This document shows positions 25,280-33,500 of a stretch of DNA of 64,000 nt, piece by piece (position 1 is the stretch's first letter; each line of letters starts with the position of its first letter). The translations under genes were made by a program, and so were the position numbers. This DNA comes from Gallionella sp. (GTDB taxonomy: Bacteria > Pseudomonadota > Gammaproteobacteria > Burkholderiales > Gallionellaceae), in contig JAQTZW010000001.1 in NCBI GenBank assembly GCA_028687575.1, forward strand, positions 124,001-188,000, written 5' to 3'. The notes below the pieces were generated by a model, which did not search any database, was not told the origin of the DNA, and was given only the letters and a program-made list of their open reading frames with translations.

Positions 25280-26841
25280 TGACGACCTCGTGTGTAGTAG
25301 TTGTTGAGCTTGCGCTGCATGGCGGCGGTGCTATCGGTGTTGATCGCTGACGTATTCGGCATATGAACATTTGCCATGATCTCGGCGATAAATTCCGATA
25401 GATCAATTCGAGAAAAGTCCAATGCCGCAAATTGGTCAGGCGTAAAGCCAGAACAATCGGTCGCTGGACGGCCTATTTGTGCGCCGCCTGCTGTGTTGAT
25501 AATCCTGGCTAAACGGGAATTGAAGCAGCAATAAGTTTCCGTTTTCTGCAAACAAATACCGATAATTGGAATCTCGACTGAGCAAAAACTGCCGGTGAAA
25601 CGACACAAGTTCTGCCCTTTTTTTAGGGCGAGCATTTTTTCTGGTGGGTCGCAGGATGCTATTTCCACGATGATCATAATTGCCACCTGGATCGCTAATG
25701 TGGTTGGATCGAAGGCAAGAACAAAACCGCCAGAAGCAGACCATGATGCCGTAAAACCGTACATTGAAAAGGAGGGGCTGAAGGGTCCACTTGTCAGTGA
25801 TCCAACCGGAGTTGAGGCAAGCGCTGAGTCAATTCCACGTATGACATAAGAGCTGTCGAACATCATGTCGTACATATAGCTGCTGCCAGCTTTCAGCACT
25901 TGACCACCTGCGCTCATCGCGGAACTCATGATGCTTGAATTATTCATCCCCCCGCCACCCCCGCTTCCCTTGCAGCAATTGAACAAACCAAACAACGTGT
26001 TGGTGCAACTACTGCCTTGCCCGCTGAAGATTTTCATACTGCCATCCATGTAATTGCCTGCCTGCCGCATCGCCTCCATCATGGCGGCGGTTTGTGCCAT
26101 ATCGGCATCTGGCACATGTCCGGTGTTGAAACAGTTTCCCCCCATGCAATATTGGTTGCCGGCGCAATCCGCAACAGTGGAGGTGCTCGCGGGTGTTTTT
26201 ATGCAACTGTAGGTTTTTTCAAAGAGGGTGCAAGCGCTTGTGTTTGGATTTGTCGCGATACATCTCCTTGGCCCCACTATTGCGCAACCACGAATCACCA
26301 GATCAGAACAGGAGGTTGCTGGCGCACTCATGCAGGTGTACTCATCCTGCCACGCACCAGTCGGTGAGCCATTGAAAATCAGCTTGTGCGAGACGATGCT
26401 GCAAGATGGATTGTCCGCATAAGTTGCGCAAACGGGATGTATTGCGGTATCCGCGACCAGTGTGTGTGACGAATTGATAATCGTGGTTGTGGTCGGCACA
26501 GGTAAACTTGAAGAGCCGCATCTATAGGTATTGCGCCAGGTGTCGCACGGCGCGGTCGGTGTTGGCCCTGGCACAGCGCACACAGAATCAGTCTGCCAAC
26601 AGCCGCGCACTTGGCTAATGCCCCTGCAATAATCTACCGAATTAGGCTTCATGCACTTGTAGGTGTCGTCGTATTGCCAGCAAGTCTTGTTGATTGCAGG
26701 ATCGGTCAGACACACCTGTACGCCCGATACCGTCTTGCATGGGGTGGAATCAACACAAACCGAACCCGTTTTAACGCAAGAAGCTGCAATGGATGCGCCA
26801 GCAAAAAACAAAGAAACAGTCAGGGAAAGTAAGCGAATCAT
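25276..26841 (-). CDS. traN: TraN-like mating-pair stabilisation protein (C-terminal-type, cysteine-rich)
   Basis: A 521-residue exported protein with its own signal peptide (cleaved near SIAA-SC) and more than 30 cysteines. The last 120 residues match the TraN C-terminal pattern: CRFTGSFCSVEIPIIGICLQ, TYCCFNSRLARIIN, then DCSGFTPDQFAALDFSRIDLSE. TraN is an outer-membrane adhesin that stabilises F-type mating pairs. The start overlaps the upstream TraN-like gene stop (ATGA). It is shorter than usual full-length TraN, and the upstream gene seems to provide the rest. Confidence 0.82.
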   Translation of the reverse strand: MIRLLSLTVSLFFAGASIAASCVKTGSVCVDSTPCKTVSGVQVCLTDPAINKTCWQYDDTYKCMKPNSVDYCRGISQVRGCWQTDSVCAVPGPTPTAPCDTWRNTYRCGSSSLPVPTTTTIINSSHTLVADTAIHPVCATYADNPSCSIVSHKLIFNGSPTGAWQDEYTCMSAPATSCSDLVIRGCAIVGPRRCIATNPNTSACTLFEKTYSCIKTPASTSTVADCAGNQYCMGGNCFNTGHVPDADMAQTAAMMEAMRQAGNYMDGSMKIFSGQGSSCTNTLFGLFNCCKGSGGGGGMNNSSIMSSAMSAGGQVLKAGSSYMYDMMFDSSYVIRGIDSALASTPVGSLTSGPFSPSFSMYGFTASWSASGGFVLAFDPTTLAIQVAIMIIVEIASCDPPEKMLALKKGQNLCRFTGSFCSVEIPIIGICLQKTETYCCFNSRLARIINTAGGAQIGRPATDCSGFTPDQFAALDFSRIDLSEFIAEIMANVHMPNTSAINTDSTAAMQRKLNNYYTRGRQ

Positions 26842-28022
26842 AATGCTGCCGCCTCCTGTACCGCACACCCGTTGTTAAGCGTCCAACTCTTTACATTGCG
26901 AATACCGACTGTACCTGTTGGTGTGGTGGTGGCGGTGACGGTTTTTCGTATGCTGTTGTTCGTGTCGCTAAGCGACACCGTGTTCGTTGTGCCGTCATAA
27001 GTTATCGATGTTGTGTGCCACCACAATCCAGTATAGTTAAGCGACTGATCCCCTGTTATTGTGGCATTTATACCCGGTATGAAATTGAGCGTTAGCGGAT
27101 AGTAACCAGAATTACAGCCTCCCCAGTGGCACTGCGCACCAACGGCAATGGTCACCGTGACTTTGGCTAACGCATCACCGGCACAGGCAAACACCACATT
27201 GAAGAGACCATAAGGCGTGACGGTCGTAGTCGTTACCCATTTTTTTAATTTGGCGTTATAGGCAGTTTTAGTTGTTGTATATGAGCCTATCCCTGTTGCG
27301 GTGCCCGCCACATCACAGTAGGGCGTTGGCGTAACGACCGGGATGGTGGTTTTGCTGCAAGTTTGGGTTTGGAACGCATTGTTAGTCTGATTGCACTGAT
27401 AATTCGTGTTCGGATTAACGTTGATGGATGTACCCAATGCACACCAGTTGGTTAGTCCCGCCCCATACTCATCGCAAATCTCTGTGGCGTAAGTAGCGGG
27501 TGTTGTCACTGTCCGATTGGTGCAGCCAGTGAACGCCCCGATTGCAGATGGATTGGCATAACCCAAGGAATGCGCGGCCAGCGTACTGGGGTTGGCTTCG
27601 ATGAGGCGGCTTGCAACAATATTTGGATTTGTCGGGCTAAGGGTGAACTGAGGGCGATTCTGCGGATTGTGTACCATGAGGTTCACAGCAGTACAATCTT
27701 GCTGACGGAACGCATCTGGATTGGTCGGGCCTGTTTGACAGGCGTTTATTTTGCTTGCGGCAGGCGCGGATGTATTGCCGTTCCCTCCCACGAAATAGCT
27801 GGCCTGTGGTGCGGTGGGGCTGTATGAGTAGTATGTTGGGTTGAAGCTATTCACGGTGGTAGCGACCGTGCCATTGGTAATGTTGGTGGAAGCTCCCGCC
27901 GTCGCCGCTAGTGCCGCCGCTTGCCCATCTATAAAGGCTTGCTGGGCGGGCGTAACCGCAAAGATCGCGGCAGACTGAAAGTACAGCAACGCCCCTGCAA
28001 AACCACCGTATATATTTTTCAA
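26838..28022 (-). CDS. TraN-associated exported protein (N-terminal-type)
   Basis: A 394-residue exported protein with a signal peptide (AIFAVTPAQQAF). It is rich in Thr, Asn, Ser and aromatic residues, with cysteines in short groups (ACQTG, QQDCTAV, CDEYGAGLTNWCALG, CHWGGCNSGY). This composition and place before a TraN C-terminal protein resemble the N-terminal half of large TraN proteins. Together with the next gene it would equal one TraN of about 915 residues. Since the second gene has its own signal peptide, this looks like a real two-gene arrangement. Confidence 0.65.
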   Translation of the reverse strand: MKNIYGGFAGALLYFQSAAIFAVTPAQQAFIDGQAAALAATAGASTNITNGTVATTVNSFNPTYYSYSPTAPQASYFVGGNGNTSAPAASKINACQTGPTNPDAFRQQDCTAVNLMVHNPQNRPQFTLSPTNPNIVASRLIEANPSTLAAHSLGYANPSAIGAFTGCTNRTVTTPATYATEICDEYGAGLTNWCALGTSINVNPNTNYQCNQTNNAFQTQTCSKTTIPVVTPTPYCDVAGTATGIGSYTTTKTAYNAKLKKWVTTTTVTPYGLFNVVFACAGDALAKVTVTIAVGAQCHWGGCNSGYYPLTLNFIPGINATITGDQSLNYTGLWWHTTSITYDGTTNTVSLSDTNNSIRKTVTATTTPTGTVGIRNVKSWTLNNGCAVQEAAAL

Positions 28023-28678
28023 TTGCGGCTCCTTTGCAGCTTGCTATTGAACGTGGCCGCGACCGTTGACCATTTCGGTGAGGTGCGCTCAATGTAATCC
28101 AGCGCGTAGTCTTGGCTGACATCGCCCGTGACCTTCACATAACGTTCCGCCTGCGCGCAGCCGTTATCCAGTTGATTACCAGCGTCGGATTGAGATATGA
28201 CCAGTGCGGGTACTTGATTAACCTTGAACTGGGTAAATGCGGGTGGATGAACGACTGCCTCAACACGATGCTTTCCCAATAGATCAGCAATGCGCTTCGA
28301 CATGTCGGTAAGCTTATCGCCAGTGAAGCCACGGAAAATCAGCCGCGCACCCGTCCTTTCCGACTGTTCCACGATGCGCAGCAGGCTTTCGCGCGGCATC
28401 GAGAATGATACAAAGATCATCAGTTCTGGCGCGACAGATGGCTGGGTTTCGATTGGCGACGGGCGGAATTGTTTAGCCATGTCCGCTGGACTCGCTTTTG
28501 CTGCCGGTTGCGGCAAGTTGTCGAGCCTGGGAGCAGGGGCGCGATATTGATTGACGACACGCTCAGTAACCTCTTTGAGTATTCTGTTTGAGCGTTCCAT
28601 ATCTGTTTCTGCATAGGCTTGTTGTATCAACAAGCAAAACACGGAAGAGAGCAGGGCGCGAGAAGCAAGGTTTCTCAT
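28019..28678 (-). CDS. trbC: Type-F conjugative pilus assembly protein TrbC
   Basis: A 219-residue periplasmic protein with a signal peptide (about 21 residues, QAYA-ETD). The C-terminal half has the TrbC thioredoxin-like domain: LMIFVSFSMPRESLLRIVEQ, RLIFRGFTGD, VEAVVHPPAFTQFKVNQVPALVI, then VTGDVSQDYALDYI. It works with TraW and TraU in pilus assembly. ATG 28678 overlaps the traU stop (ATGA). Confidence 0.88.
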   Translation of the reverse strand: MRNLASRALLSSVFCLLIQQAYAETDMERSNRILKEVTERVVNQYRAPAPRLDNLPQPAAKASPADMAKQFRPSPIETQPSVAPELMIFVSFSMPRESLLRIVEQSERTGARLIFRGFTGDKLTDMSKRIADLLGKHRVEAVVHPPAFTQFKVNQVPALVISQSDAGNQLDNGCAQAERYVKVTGDVSQDYALDYIERTSPKWSTVAATFNSKLQRSRN

Positions 28679-29682
28679 CAAAAAGCCCCCTGACAACAAT
28701 TCCGTTTGCGGAAAATCATGTAGGCAAAGTCCTCGCCAACAGCTGGTATCTCCTTACTCGCCCCCCAAATAACGGTTGTACGGCCTAACGGCTGACAACA
28801 TCTACCGTTGATTTTGTTCTGCGCGACCGGGAAGTGCATTTGGTATTTGTAGTTGGTCTTGTCCATCAGCAGTTGCGGGTAGTAACCACACATCCCTGAA
28901 CTACCCGATGCTGCCCACATCAATCCCTCTCTGTGCATCTTGGCGATCAGGCGCGATACGATCAGGCTGGATGCCTGAACCCCGCCAATGTGCGCAGCCA
29001 CATGCCCATTCAATGGATACATCGACCCCTGACAACCCGCACACCAGAACAGTGTGTTACTGCCAAATCCCATTGATGACATCACACAGTCCGCACCACA
29101 AGCAATCTTGGCGACAAGGTTGCCAAATAAAAACGAATCCGGGTTGATGATGCTGGTCATTTCGTCGTCATTCCACAGCGGATCGAGTTCGGTCAGGTAA
29201 GCTACGTCAAACACCTTCTGCTCAAGACACGGGCTATCTATCACCAGTTCCAGTAATACCAACACCGGATCAATATACCAATGGGCTTGGTAAAAAGAAC
29301 TCATGCTGGAATTATCTTTAATCTCTTGTGTGCCGTGCGGTGCGTTAAAGCCGGGGTTCATGTCAATACCGCCCAACGATGTCATGCAGAAGGGCTTGCG
29401 CACCACATCAACGTGTCGCACCGGTTCCCAAAAACTGATTTTTAAACCGGGGTTGATGCCGCACATGCAAATCGGCAGTCCACCCGGATTTGGTGTGTCC
29501 TCTTGTCCAAGTGAAATAGGTAGCGATAGCGCGCCCGCACCGAACTTGATCGGGAAAATACAACTCCAGCAAATATCGGTAATTAGATTCGGGAACCGCC
29601 CTTGGCAATCCAGCGACGCATTAGCAGCACCAGTGCAGACCAACAACAGCCAAGCAACCCATGTTTTAGTAACGTAGCTCAT
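28678..29682 (-). CDS. traU: Conjugal transfer protein TraU
   Basis: A 334-residue exported, cysteine-rich protein with CQGRFPNLITDICWSCIFPIKFGA after the signal peptide, the ICMCGINPGLKISFWEPVRHVDVVRKPFCM segment typical of TraU, and ACGADCVMSSMGF with FWCAGCQGSMYPL. TraU is essential for F-type mating-pair formation in the periplasm. It overlaps traW by 17 bp. Confidence 0.92.
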   Translation of the reverse strand: MSYVTKTWVAWLLLVCTGAANASLDCQGRFPNLITDICWSCIFPIKFGAGALSLPISLGQEDTPNPGGLPICMCGINPGLKISFWEPVRHVDVVRKPFCMTSLGGIDMNPGFNAPHGTQEIKDNSSMSSFYQAHWYIDPVLVLLELVIDSPCLEQKVFDVAYLTELDPLWNDDEMTSIINPDSFLFGNLVAKIACGADCVMSSMGFGSNTLFWCAGCQGSMYPLNGHVAAHIGGVQASSLIVSRLIAKMHREGLMWAASGSSGMCGYYPQLLMDKTNYKYQMHFPVAQNKINGRCCQPLGRTTVIWGASKEIPAVGEDFAYMIFRKRNCCQGAF

Positions 29683-30286
29683 CTATCCTTAACCTCTTTC
29701 CTTCTTGCCTCACGATGGCGGGTACTTGGGTGATGGCAAAACGTTTGGTCAGTTTGCCGCCTTGATCGAAATAAATAGTCATCTTCCATTTGCGCATGAG
29801 TTCAAGCGGTTCACCCGCTATCAGTACCAATTTGACGGGACGATCAGAGGCCGCAGTGATTTTTTTGCTGAATTCCAACTGTTTGGCATCACGCCCATCC
29901 ACGAACAACAGGTATTTGTTCCAGCCGATGTAATCCAGCGGATTGACGCGTGTGCCGCGGGGATAAAGGATTTTGCCGGTCGCGTCGGCAATATCCTTGT
30001 CGGTTACCATCGAGGGGTCGTAGTAGTGGGTATTGGCCGTCGCGGTCGCTTGAATGCCTGGGATGGGTTTGGGGTGCTCAATGCCATCAATGACGCGATT
30101 TTTGTAGTCGTTCTGGAATTTTGCGAGTTCGCCGGTTTTTTCCATGCGCTTTAACTTGTTCTGGATGATTTCAATCAAGTCGCGCTCGGTGATGTCGTAT
30201 GTTTTACCGATCACACCAAGATCATCAGACATGGCGGGAGGTGCCGCCAGTAAGATAAGCAGTGTTGTAACAATAAAACGTCTCAT
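29666..30286 (-). CDS. traW: Type-F conjugative transfer protein TraW
   Basis: A 206-residue periplasmic protein with a signal peptide (about 20 residues, PAMS-DD). The TraW pattern is visible: LGVIGKTYDITERDLIEIIQ at the mature N-terminus, then YPRGTRVNPLDYI, LLFVDGRDAKQL and a C-terminal RFAITQVPAIVRQEG. It interacts with TrbC. ATG 30286 overlaps the preceding stop (ATGA), which fixes the start. Confidence 0.92.
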   Translation of the reverse strand: MRRFIVTTLLILLAAPPAMSDDLGVIGKTYDITERDLIEIIQNKLKRMEKTGELAKFQNDYKNRVIDGIEHPKPIPGIQATATANTHYYDPSMVTDKDIADATGKILYPRGTRVNPLDYIGWNKYLLFVDGRDAKQLEFSKKITAASDRPVKLVLIAGEPLELMRKWKMTIYFDQGGKLTKRFAITQVPAIVRQEGKRLRIDELRY

Positions 30287-30489
30287 GATTGCCTTGTCGC
30301 GATGCGCCATACCAACTTGAATGAGCCAATACCCGCATCCGCCGCAATAACGGGTGCAATCTGTCCGATCACCCTCACTACCTCGACATAACTACCCCCT
30401 TCTGCCGCAAGCCAAGGAACTTCACAGGATGAGGCGTGCCACATTCCGTTGTGGTATTGGCCAGTAAAAACCTCAATCTGTTTTTTCAA
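30283..30489 (-). CDS. Small protein between traI and traW
   Basis: A 68-residue protein with one possible hydrophobic stretch (VIGQIAPVIAADAGIG). It begins 16 bp inside the traI end and ends over the traW start (ATGA), so it is translated with its neighbours. No family is recognised; in F-type operons this place is often taken by a small TrbI-like gene, but no resemblance is visible. Confidence 0.6.
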   Translation of the reverse strand: MKKQIEVFTGQYHNGMWHASSCEVPWLAAEGGSYVEVVRVIGQIAPVIAADAGIGSFKLVWRIATRQS

Positions 30490-32419
30490 TTGGTTTACCT
30501 TTTCTTGTTTTGATTGGTGTACTCACAGACGCATTGGGGTTGCCTGAATGGGAGCTGATTACAGGGAGTTTGGGTTTTGTCACCACGGCATCACTTGGAT
30601 TTGCCTTCGTCCTGGCTTTTTGGGCTGGTTTCCGAATTGCGCTTGTGGATACCTCTGCTGCAACAGGCTCAGCAATAGAGTCAGCGGATAGGGAAGAGGA
30701 AGGCTGGACGGTATCTATTGCGGTTTTTTCTGTCGCTTCGCTAACAGGCTGGTCGTCAACAACAAACAATCTACCAACATCAGCGGTTAGCTTGATCGCC
30801 TTAGCAACCCCACTCGAAAAAACTGCATCGCCAATCTTGGCAACCTCGCTGGCCGGGATCATCCAGCCCATATTGGACAACTCAGTCAAAATCTGTTTTG
30901 GCGTAAAACCGTAGCCCGCAAACGTATCCGGCCATTTCAAATACACGCAACCATTGGGATCCTTAACGCCCAGATCAGCAAATGACTTCTTGCCTAAGTT
31001 GAATTCTCCGATTAAAACGCGAAGCAACTCACCCATAGCGCCCTCAAGAGAATCCAGGCTGAGGCATTTTTCCGACAAGCGTTCCACAGACGTGCTGGAG
31101 ACGTGTTGGGGTTGGGGTGGCATTTCCTCTGCGCGCTCAACATGTTCCACAGACGTGCTGGGGACATTCTGGGATGACGCTTTGCTTGAGTGGATTTGGC
31201 CTGAAATTGGCGGGATGGGCATCGAGCTAATCAGAGCCTGGTCGCGCAGCCTGATCGCTTTGAGTCGCATGTCGGGTATTTTTTCGGTAATCACGTCTGG
31301 TGCGATGTAGAAAAAAGGATCACCTTCAGCTTCACGCAAAAAAGCAATTTCCCTTTCGATCATCATGTCCAGGATGCCGTCAGGGGTCTTGGGTAAGCCC
31401 GGTATATCTTCATCCCTGGTTCGCCGTGCGATTTCTTCACCCGCCATCGGCCAAACAAGGTAGGTTATGCCTTCGATATTCCAAACGCGGGCAGACGGCT
31501 CGTTGATGCGCCAAATACCTTCTTGAACCAGACGGCGCATGATGTCGGTCAAATACCGCTCAATTGGCACGCCGATCTCGTAGCCTGCCATTGCTGCCCC
31601 CATGGATTTCAGGTCACGCTCAACGCTTAACTGATCCGCCCTTACAACAAAATTATGTATTTGATTGCTTGAGCCGGGGTTGTTGTTCAGCGATTCCGTC
31701 AGCCAGATCAACGCATCGGTGCTGCCATCACTGATCCAGTCAAGTGTCTCCTTACTGATTACCGCATCAATCAAGGTGCTGGAAACATGGGTGTGTTTTT
31801 TGCCTCTACCTTCTTGCCAGTGCAAAAAATAGTTTTCAATGCCGTGGGATATAGCCCAGTCATACAGGCTTTGGTTGTAAGGTCGCCACTTTTGCGAGTT
31901 TTCTCGGTCGGTAACCGTTAAGTCGGTCACCACCTTGCCCAGATCGTGACACAAGCCAGCCAGAAATACAGTGAGTCGCCAACGCGGTTCAATAACCCGT
32001 CTTTGTTGTGGCGTGACCACCCCACGTATCAGTTTCCCCTCGGTTTGTTGCAATGACCACAACCCAACTTCGAGAGAGTGACGCAACATCCCGCCGGCAC
32101 CGCGATGATGATGCGCTTGAGAGGCTGGTAACAGTTGCACGAGCGTGGCAAGGCGCAACATCGCGGGGTTGTAGTGCGCCTCCAGCAGTTCTTGATTGGC
32201 AATCAGTTGTTGAATCCCGCCGGTAAGCTCTTTTTGCGTCGTAAGCAGTACCCAGGGCGCGTGGACAGGCAGACCCTCCATGAATGGGGGGTAGCGCGGT
32301 ATATTGCGCAAATCTTCGATTCGTTTTACCTGATCCAGCGTGGAGGAAGACGAAGCCGCCACCACAGCCTTGGGTAGCAAGTTGAACTTTCTCAGCAAGC
32401 GATCAACCAGTGTTGTCAT
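30473..32419 (-). CDS. traI: MobH-family conjugative relaxase TraI
   Basis: A 648-residue protein of the TraI_2/MobH relaxase group. The HD-hydrolase-like signature is HHHRGAGGMLRHSLEVGLW near residue 105 and LAGLCHDLGKVVTDL near 155, with WRPYNQSLYDWA following. A C-terminal DNA-binding-type domain is near 460-555, followed by a long Ser/Thr/Lys-rich tail. MobH relaxases (R27, SXT, many ICEs) nick oriT. It lies directly after the TraF-like gene (TAA then ATG). The central linker (about 415-455) carries a duplicated V-P/S-S-T-S-V-E peptide encoded by a DNA repeat. Confidence 0.9.
   Translation of the reverse strand: MTTLVDRLLRKFNLLPKAVVAASSSSTLDQVKRIEDLRNIPRYPPFMEGLPVHAPWVLLTTQKELTGGIQQLIANQELLEAHYNPAMLRLATLVQLLPASQAHHHRGAGGMLRHSLEVGLWSLQQTEGKLIRGVVTPQQRRVIEPRWRLTVFLAGLCHDLGKVVTDLTVTDRENSQKWRPYNQSLYDWAISHGIENYFLHWQEGRGKKHTHVSSTLIDAVISKETLDWISDGSTDALIWLTESLNNNPGSSNQIHNFVVRADQLSVERDLKSMGAAMAGYEIGVPIERYLTDIMRRLVQEGIWRINEPSARVWNIEGITYLVWPMAGEEIARRTRDEDIPGLPKTPDGILDMMIEREIAFLREAEGDPFFYIAPDVITEKIPDMRLKAIRLRDQALISSMPIPPISGQIHSSKASSQNVPSTSVEHVERAEEMPPQPQHVSSTSVERLSEKCLSLDSLEGAMGELLRVLIGEFNLGKKSFADLGVKDPNGCVYLKWPDTFAGYGFTPKQILTELSNMGWMIPASEVAKIGDAVFSSGVAKAIKLTADVGRLFVVDDQPVSEATEKTAIDTVQPSSSLSADSIAEPVAAEVSTSAIRKPAQKARTKANPSDAVVTKPKLPVISSHSGNPNASVSTPIKTRKGKPIEKTD
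31079..31173 (-). repeat. Two copies of a ~32-bp imperfect repeat inside traI (third copy at 33056-33091)
   Basis: The units begin GTTCCACAGACGTGCTGG (plus strand) at 31081 and 31144 and continue with [GA]GACGTG or GGACATTC. A third unit at 33058 begins GTTCTACAGCTGTGCTGG and lies outside the gene, upstream of the tra operon. The presence of the same DNA both inside and outside coding sequence suggests a DNA-level role or spread of a short repeat. Confidence 0.55.
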
Positions 32420-32950
32420 TTAGAACAACCTGAATCCACGACCAACCATTGCCTGGTTCGACAGTAAACCTACCACCTTGTATCTGGAGTCGAGGCTTAA
32501 GGGATGCTCACCCATTACATAGTAATGCCCGGCAGGAATTACGCCCTCAAAGTCATTTTCTTGGATGTGTTTGCCAGTAGACGTAGTGGACATTGCCACA
32601 CCAACTGGCTTGCCGTTCACAAAAAAATGATGATTTTTCGATTGAACGACATCGCCCGGAACACCCGCCACTCTTTTCAAGAATCGCGTGCCTTTCGGAT
32701 AAATAAAGTCACTCGGGTAGTAGAACGAGGCGTATTCATCGCGGGTCGGCAGCGTTCCTTTTTCCACAAGGTAGAGCGTGCCAGGTAAGCTGACGCTGAC
32801 GTTTACCGAGAACTCGTAGCGCGATGCGAATACCGCATAGCTCAGAACCAATGCGATATACAGCAAATAATGGCTCAACAAGTGAGCGTATGTTGCATCA
32901 AGACGCGATACGAACCACAGCCAAATTTCGAGGGGCTTCGTATTTTTCAT
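32420..32950 (-). CDS. traF: TraF/TrhF-type S26 signal peptidase
   Basis: A 176-residue S26 peptidase with one membrane helix (YLLYIALVLSYAVF). The catalytic serine lies in SVSLPGTLYLVEKG and the catalytic lysine in GTRFLKRVAGVPGDVV. A GHYYVMGEHPLSLDSRY box near the C-terminus completes the family pattern. Such enzymes process prepilin or other transfer proteins. It is the first gene of the leftward transfer operon. ATG 32950 is chosen for the family N-terminus; a 44-bp palindrome begins 31 bp upstream. Confidence 0.87.
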   Translation of the reverse strand: MKNTKPLEIWLWFVSRLDATYAHLLSHYLLYIALVLSYAVFASRYEFSVNVSVSLPGTLYLVEKGTLPTRDEYASFYYPSDFIYPKGTRFLKRVAGVPGDVVQSKNHHFFVNGKPVGVAMSTTSTGKHIQENDFEGVIPAGHYYVMGEHPLSLDSRYKVVGLLSNQAMVGRGFRLF

Positions 32951-32980
32951 ACCAACAATTTTGGTGCAACTGAAAATAAT

Positions 32981-33024
32981 AATCCTTGAAATTCCTTGCA
33001 AATTTGCAAGGAATTTCAAGGATT
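32981..33024. repeat. 44-bp perfect palindrome upstream of the tra operon
   Basis: Bases 32981-33002 and 33003-33024 are exact reverse complements with no loop; the arm begins AATCCTTGAAATTCC and ends TTGCAAA at the centre. It lies in the region between the leftward tra operon and the rightward maintenance operon. It could be an operator for a dimeric or tetrameric regulator, part of oriT, or a cruciform site. Confidence 0.9.
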
Positions 33025-33055
33025 TGCTGGCTTTTCATCGCCCTAAAATTCCCAC

Positions 33056-33091
33056 CTGTTCTACAGCTGTGCTGGGGACGTGCTGGGGTTT
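33056..33091. repeat. Third copy of the traI repeat, in the intergenic region
   Basis: The unit GTTCTACAGCTGTGCTGG followed by GGACGTGCTGGGG matches the two units in traI (31081, 31144) with a few changes. On the minus strand it would encode a V-P-S-T-A-V-E peptide like that in TraI, so it could also be a relic of a longer coding sequence. Confidence 0.5.
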
Positions 33092-33206
33092 TTAACGGGC
33101 TGCCGTCCCTCGAAAAGTGTAGTGAGTTGCCGCGCGGGGAAAATTGACAGCCATTTTCAATTGCGGTATTTTTAAAGCATCTAGTCCGTATGCTTATTGC
33201 TCGGAA

Positions 33207-33256
33207 TTGATATTGGCGGCTGACCAATCCAAATAAACAGAAGACGAGCAATCGTC
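33207..33256 (+). promoter_or_regulatory. Conserved 50-bp transcription-unit block, copy A
   Basis: It starts with TTGATATTGG and ends with the stem GACGA-GCAA-TCGTC (GNRA tetraloop). The same 50-bp block, without gaps, begins two other transcription units (38531 and 45109). It precedes the 25-residue ORF, the recE-like gene and recT. It probably includes the promoter and the first part of the mRNA leader. Confidence 0.75.
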
Positions 33257-33280
33257 AATGAAGCACCCAAAGCAATATCC

Positions 33281-33356
33281 AACCACCCACGCGGGGACAC
33301 TTCTCCGCTGGGGCATGGTGTCCCTTTTTTGTTTTTAACAAAAGGAGATCGCCATG
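33281..33356 (+). promoter_or_regulatory. Bistable leader, copy 1 (before 25-residue ORF)
   Basis: The terminator-like stem is GGGACAC (33294-33300) with GTGTCCC (33318-33324), then six T. Alternative stem 1 is GCGGGGA/TCTCCGC. Alternative stem 3 pairs CATGGTG-TC and CCTTTT with AAAAGG and GA-CGCCATG, which hides the SD and start codon. Confidence 0.8.
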
Positions 33357-33431
33357 TTCCTGATCATTATTGCTTGCTGCATCACCGGTTACGCCATCAG
33401 TCGTCCAGTAGTACGGGCGTTTGGTTTGTAA
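33354..33431 (+). CDS. 25-residue hydrophobic protein, copy 1
   Basis: ATG 33354 has AAGGAG 8 bp upstream and stands exactly where every other leader of this region places a gene. The product has a hydrophobic N-terminal half with a cysteine pair (IIIACCITGYAI) and a basic C-terminal half (SRPVVRAFGL). A second copy at 54228-54305 keeps ACCITGY, SRP, R and GL while differing elsewhere by conservative changes, which shows that the frame is under protein selection. It is likely a small membrane peptide. No family is known to me. Confidence 0.75.
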   Translation: MFLIIIACCITGYAISRPVVRAFGL

Positions 33432-33433
33432 TC

Positions 33434-33500
33434 AACCCTATCGGGGACACTTCCCCGTACAGGGCTTGTGTCCCTTTTTTATTTCAAGGAGACACAAATG
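33434..33500 (+). promoter_or_regulatory. Bistable leader, copy 2 (before recE-like gene)
   Basis: The terminator-like stem is GGGACAC (33444-33450) with GTGTCCC (33468-33474), then T6. Stem 1 is GGGGA/TCCCC with a CACT loop, extended by CCCT/AGGG. Stem 3 pairs TTGTGTC with GACACAA over the SD AAGGAG. Confidence 0.8.

Noticed and set aside
25595-26422. Several plus-strand open frames opposite traN
   Set aside because: They are shadows of a cysteine-rich coding sequence on the minus strand that has signal peptide and TraN motifs.
32981-33024. 44-bp palindrome as a simple terminator
   Set aside because: It has no loop and no T-tract on either side and lies upstream, not downstream, of both operons.
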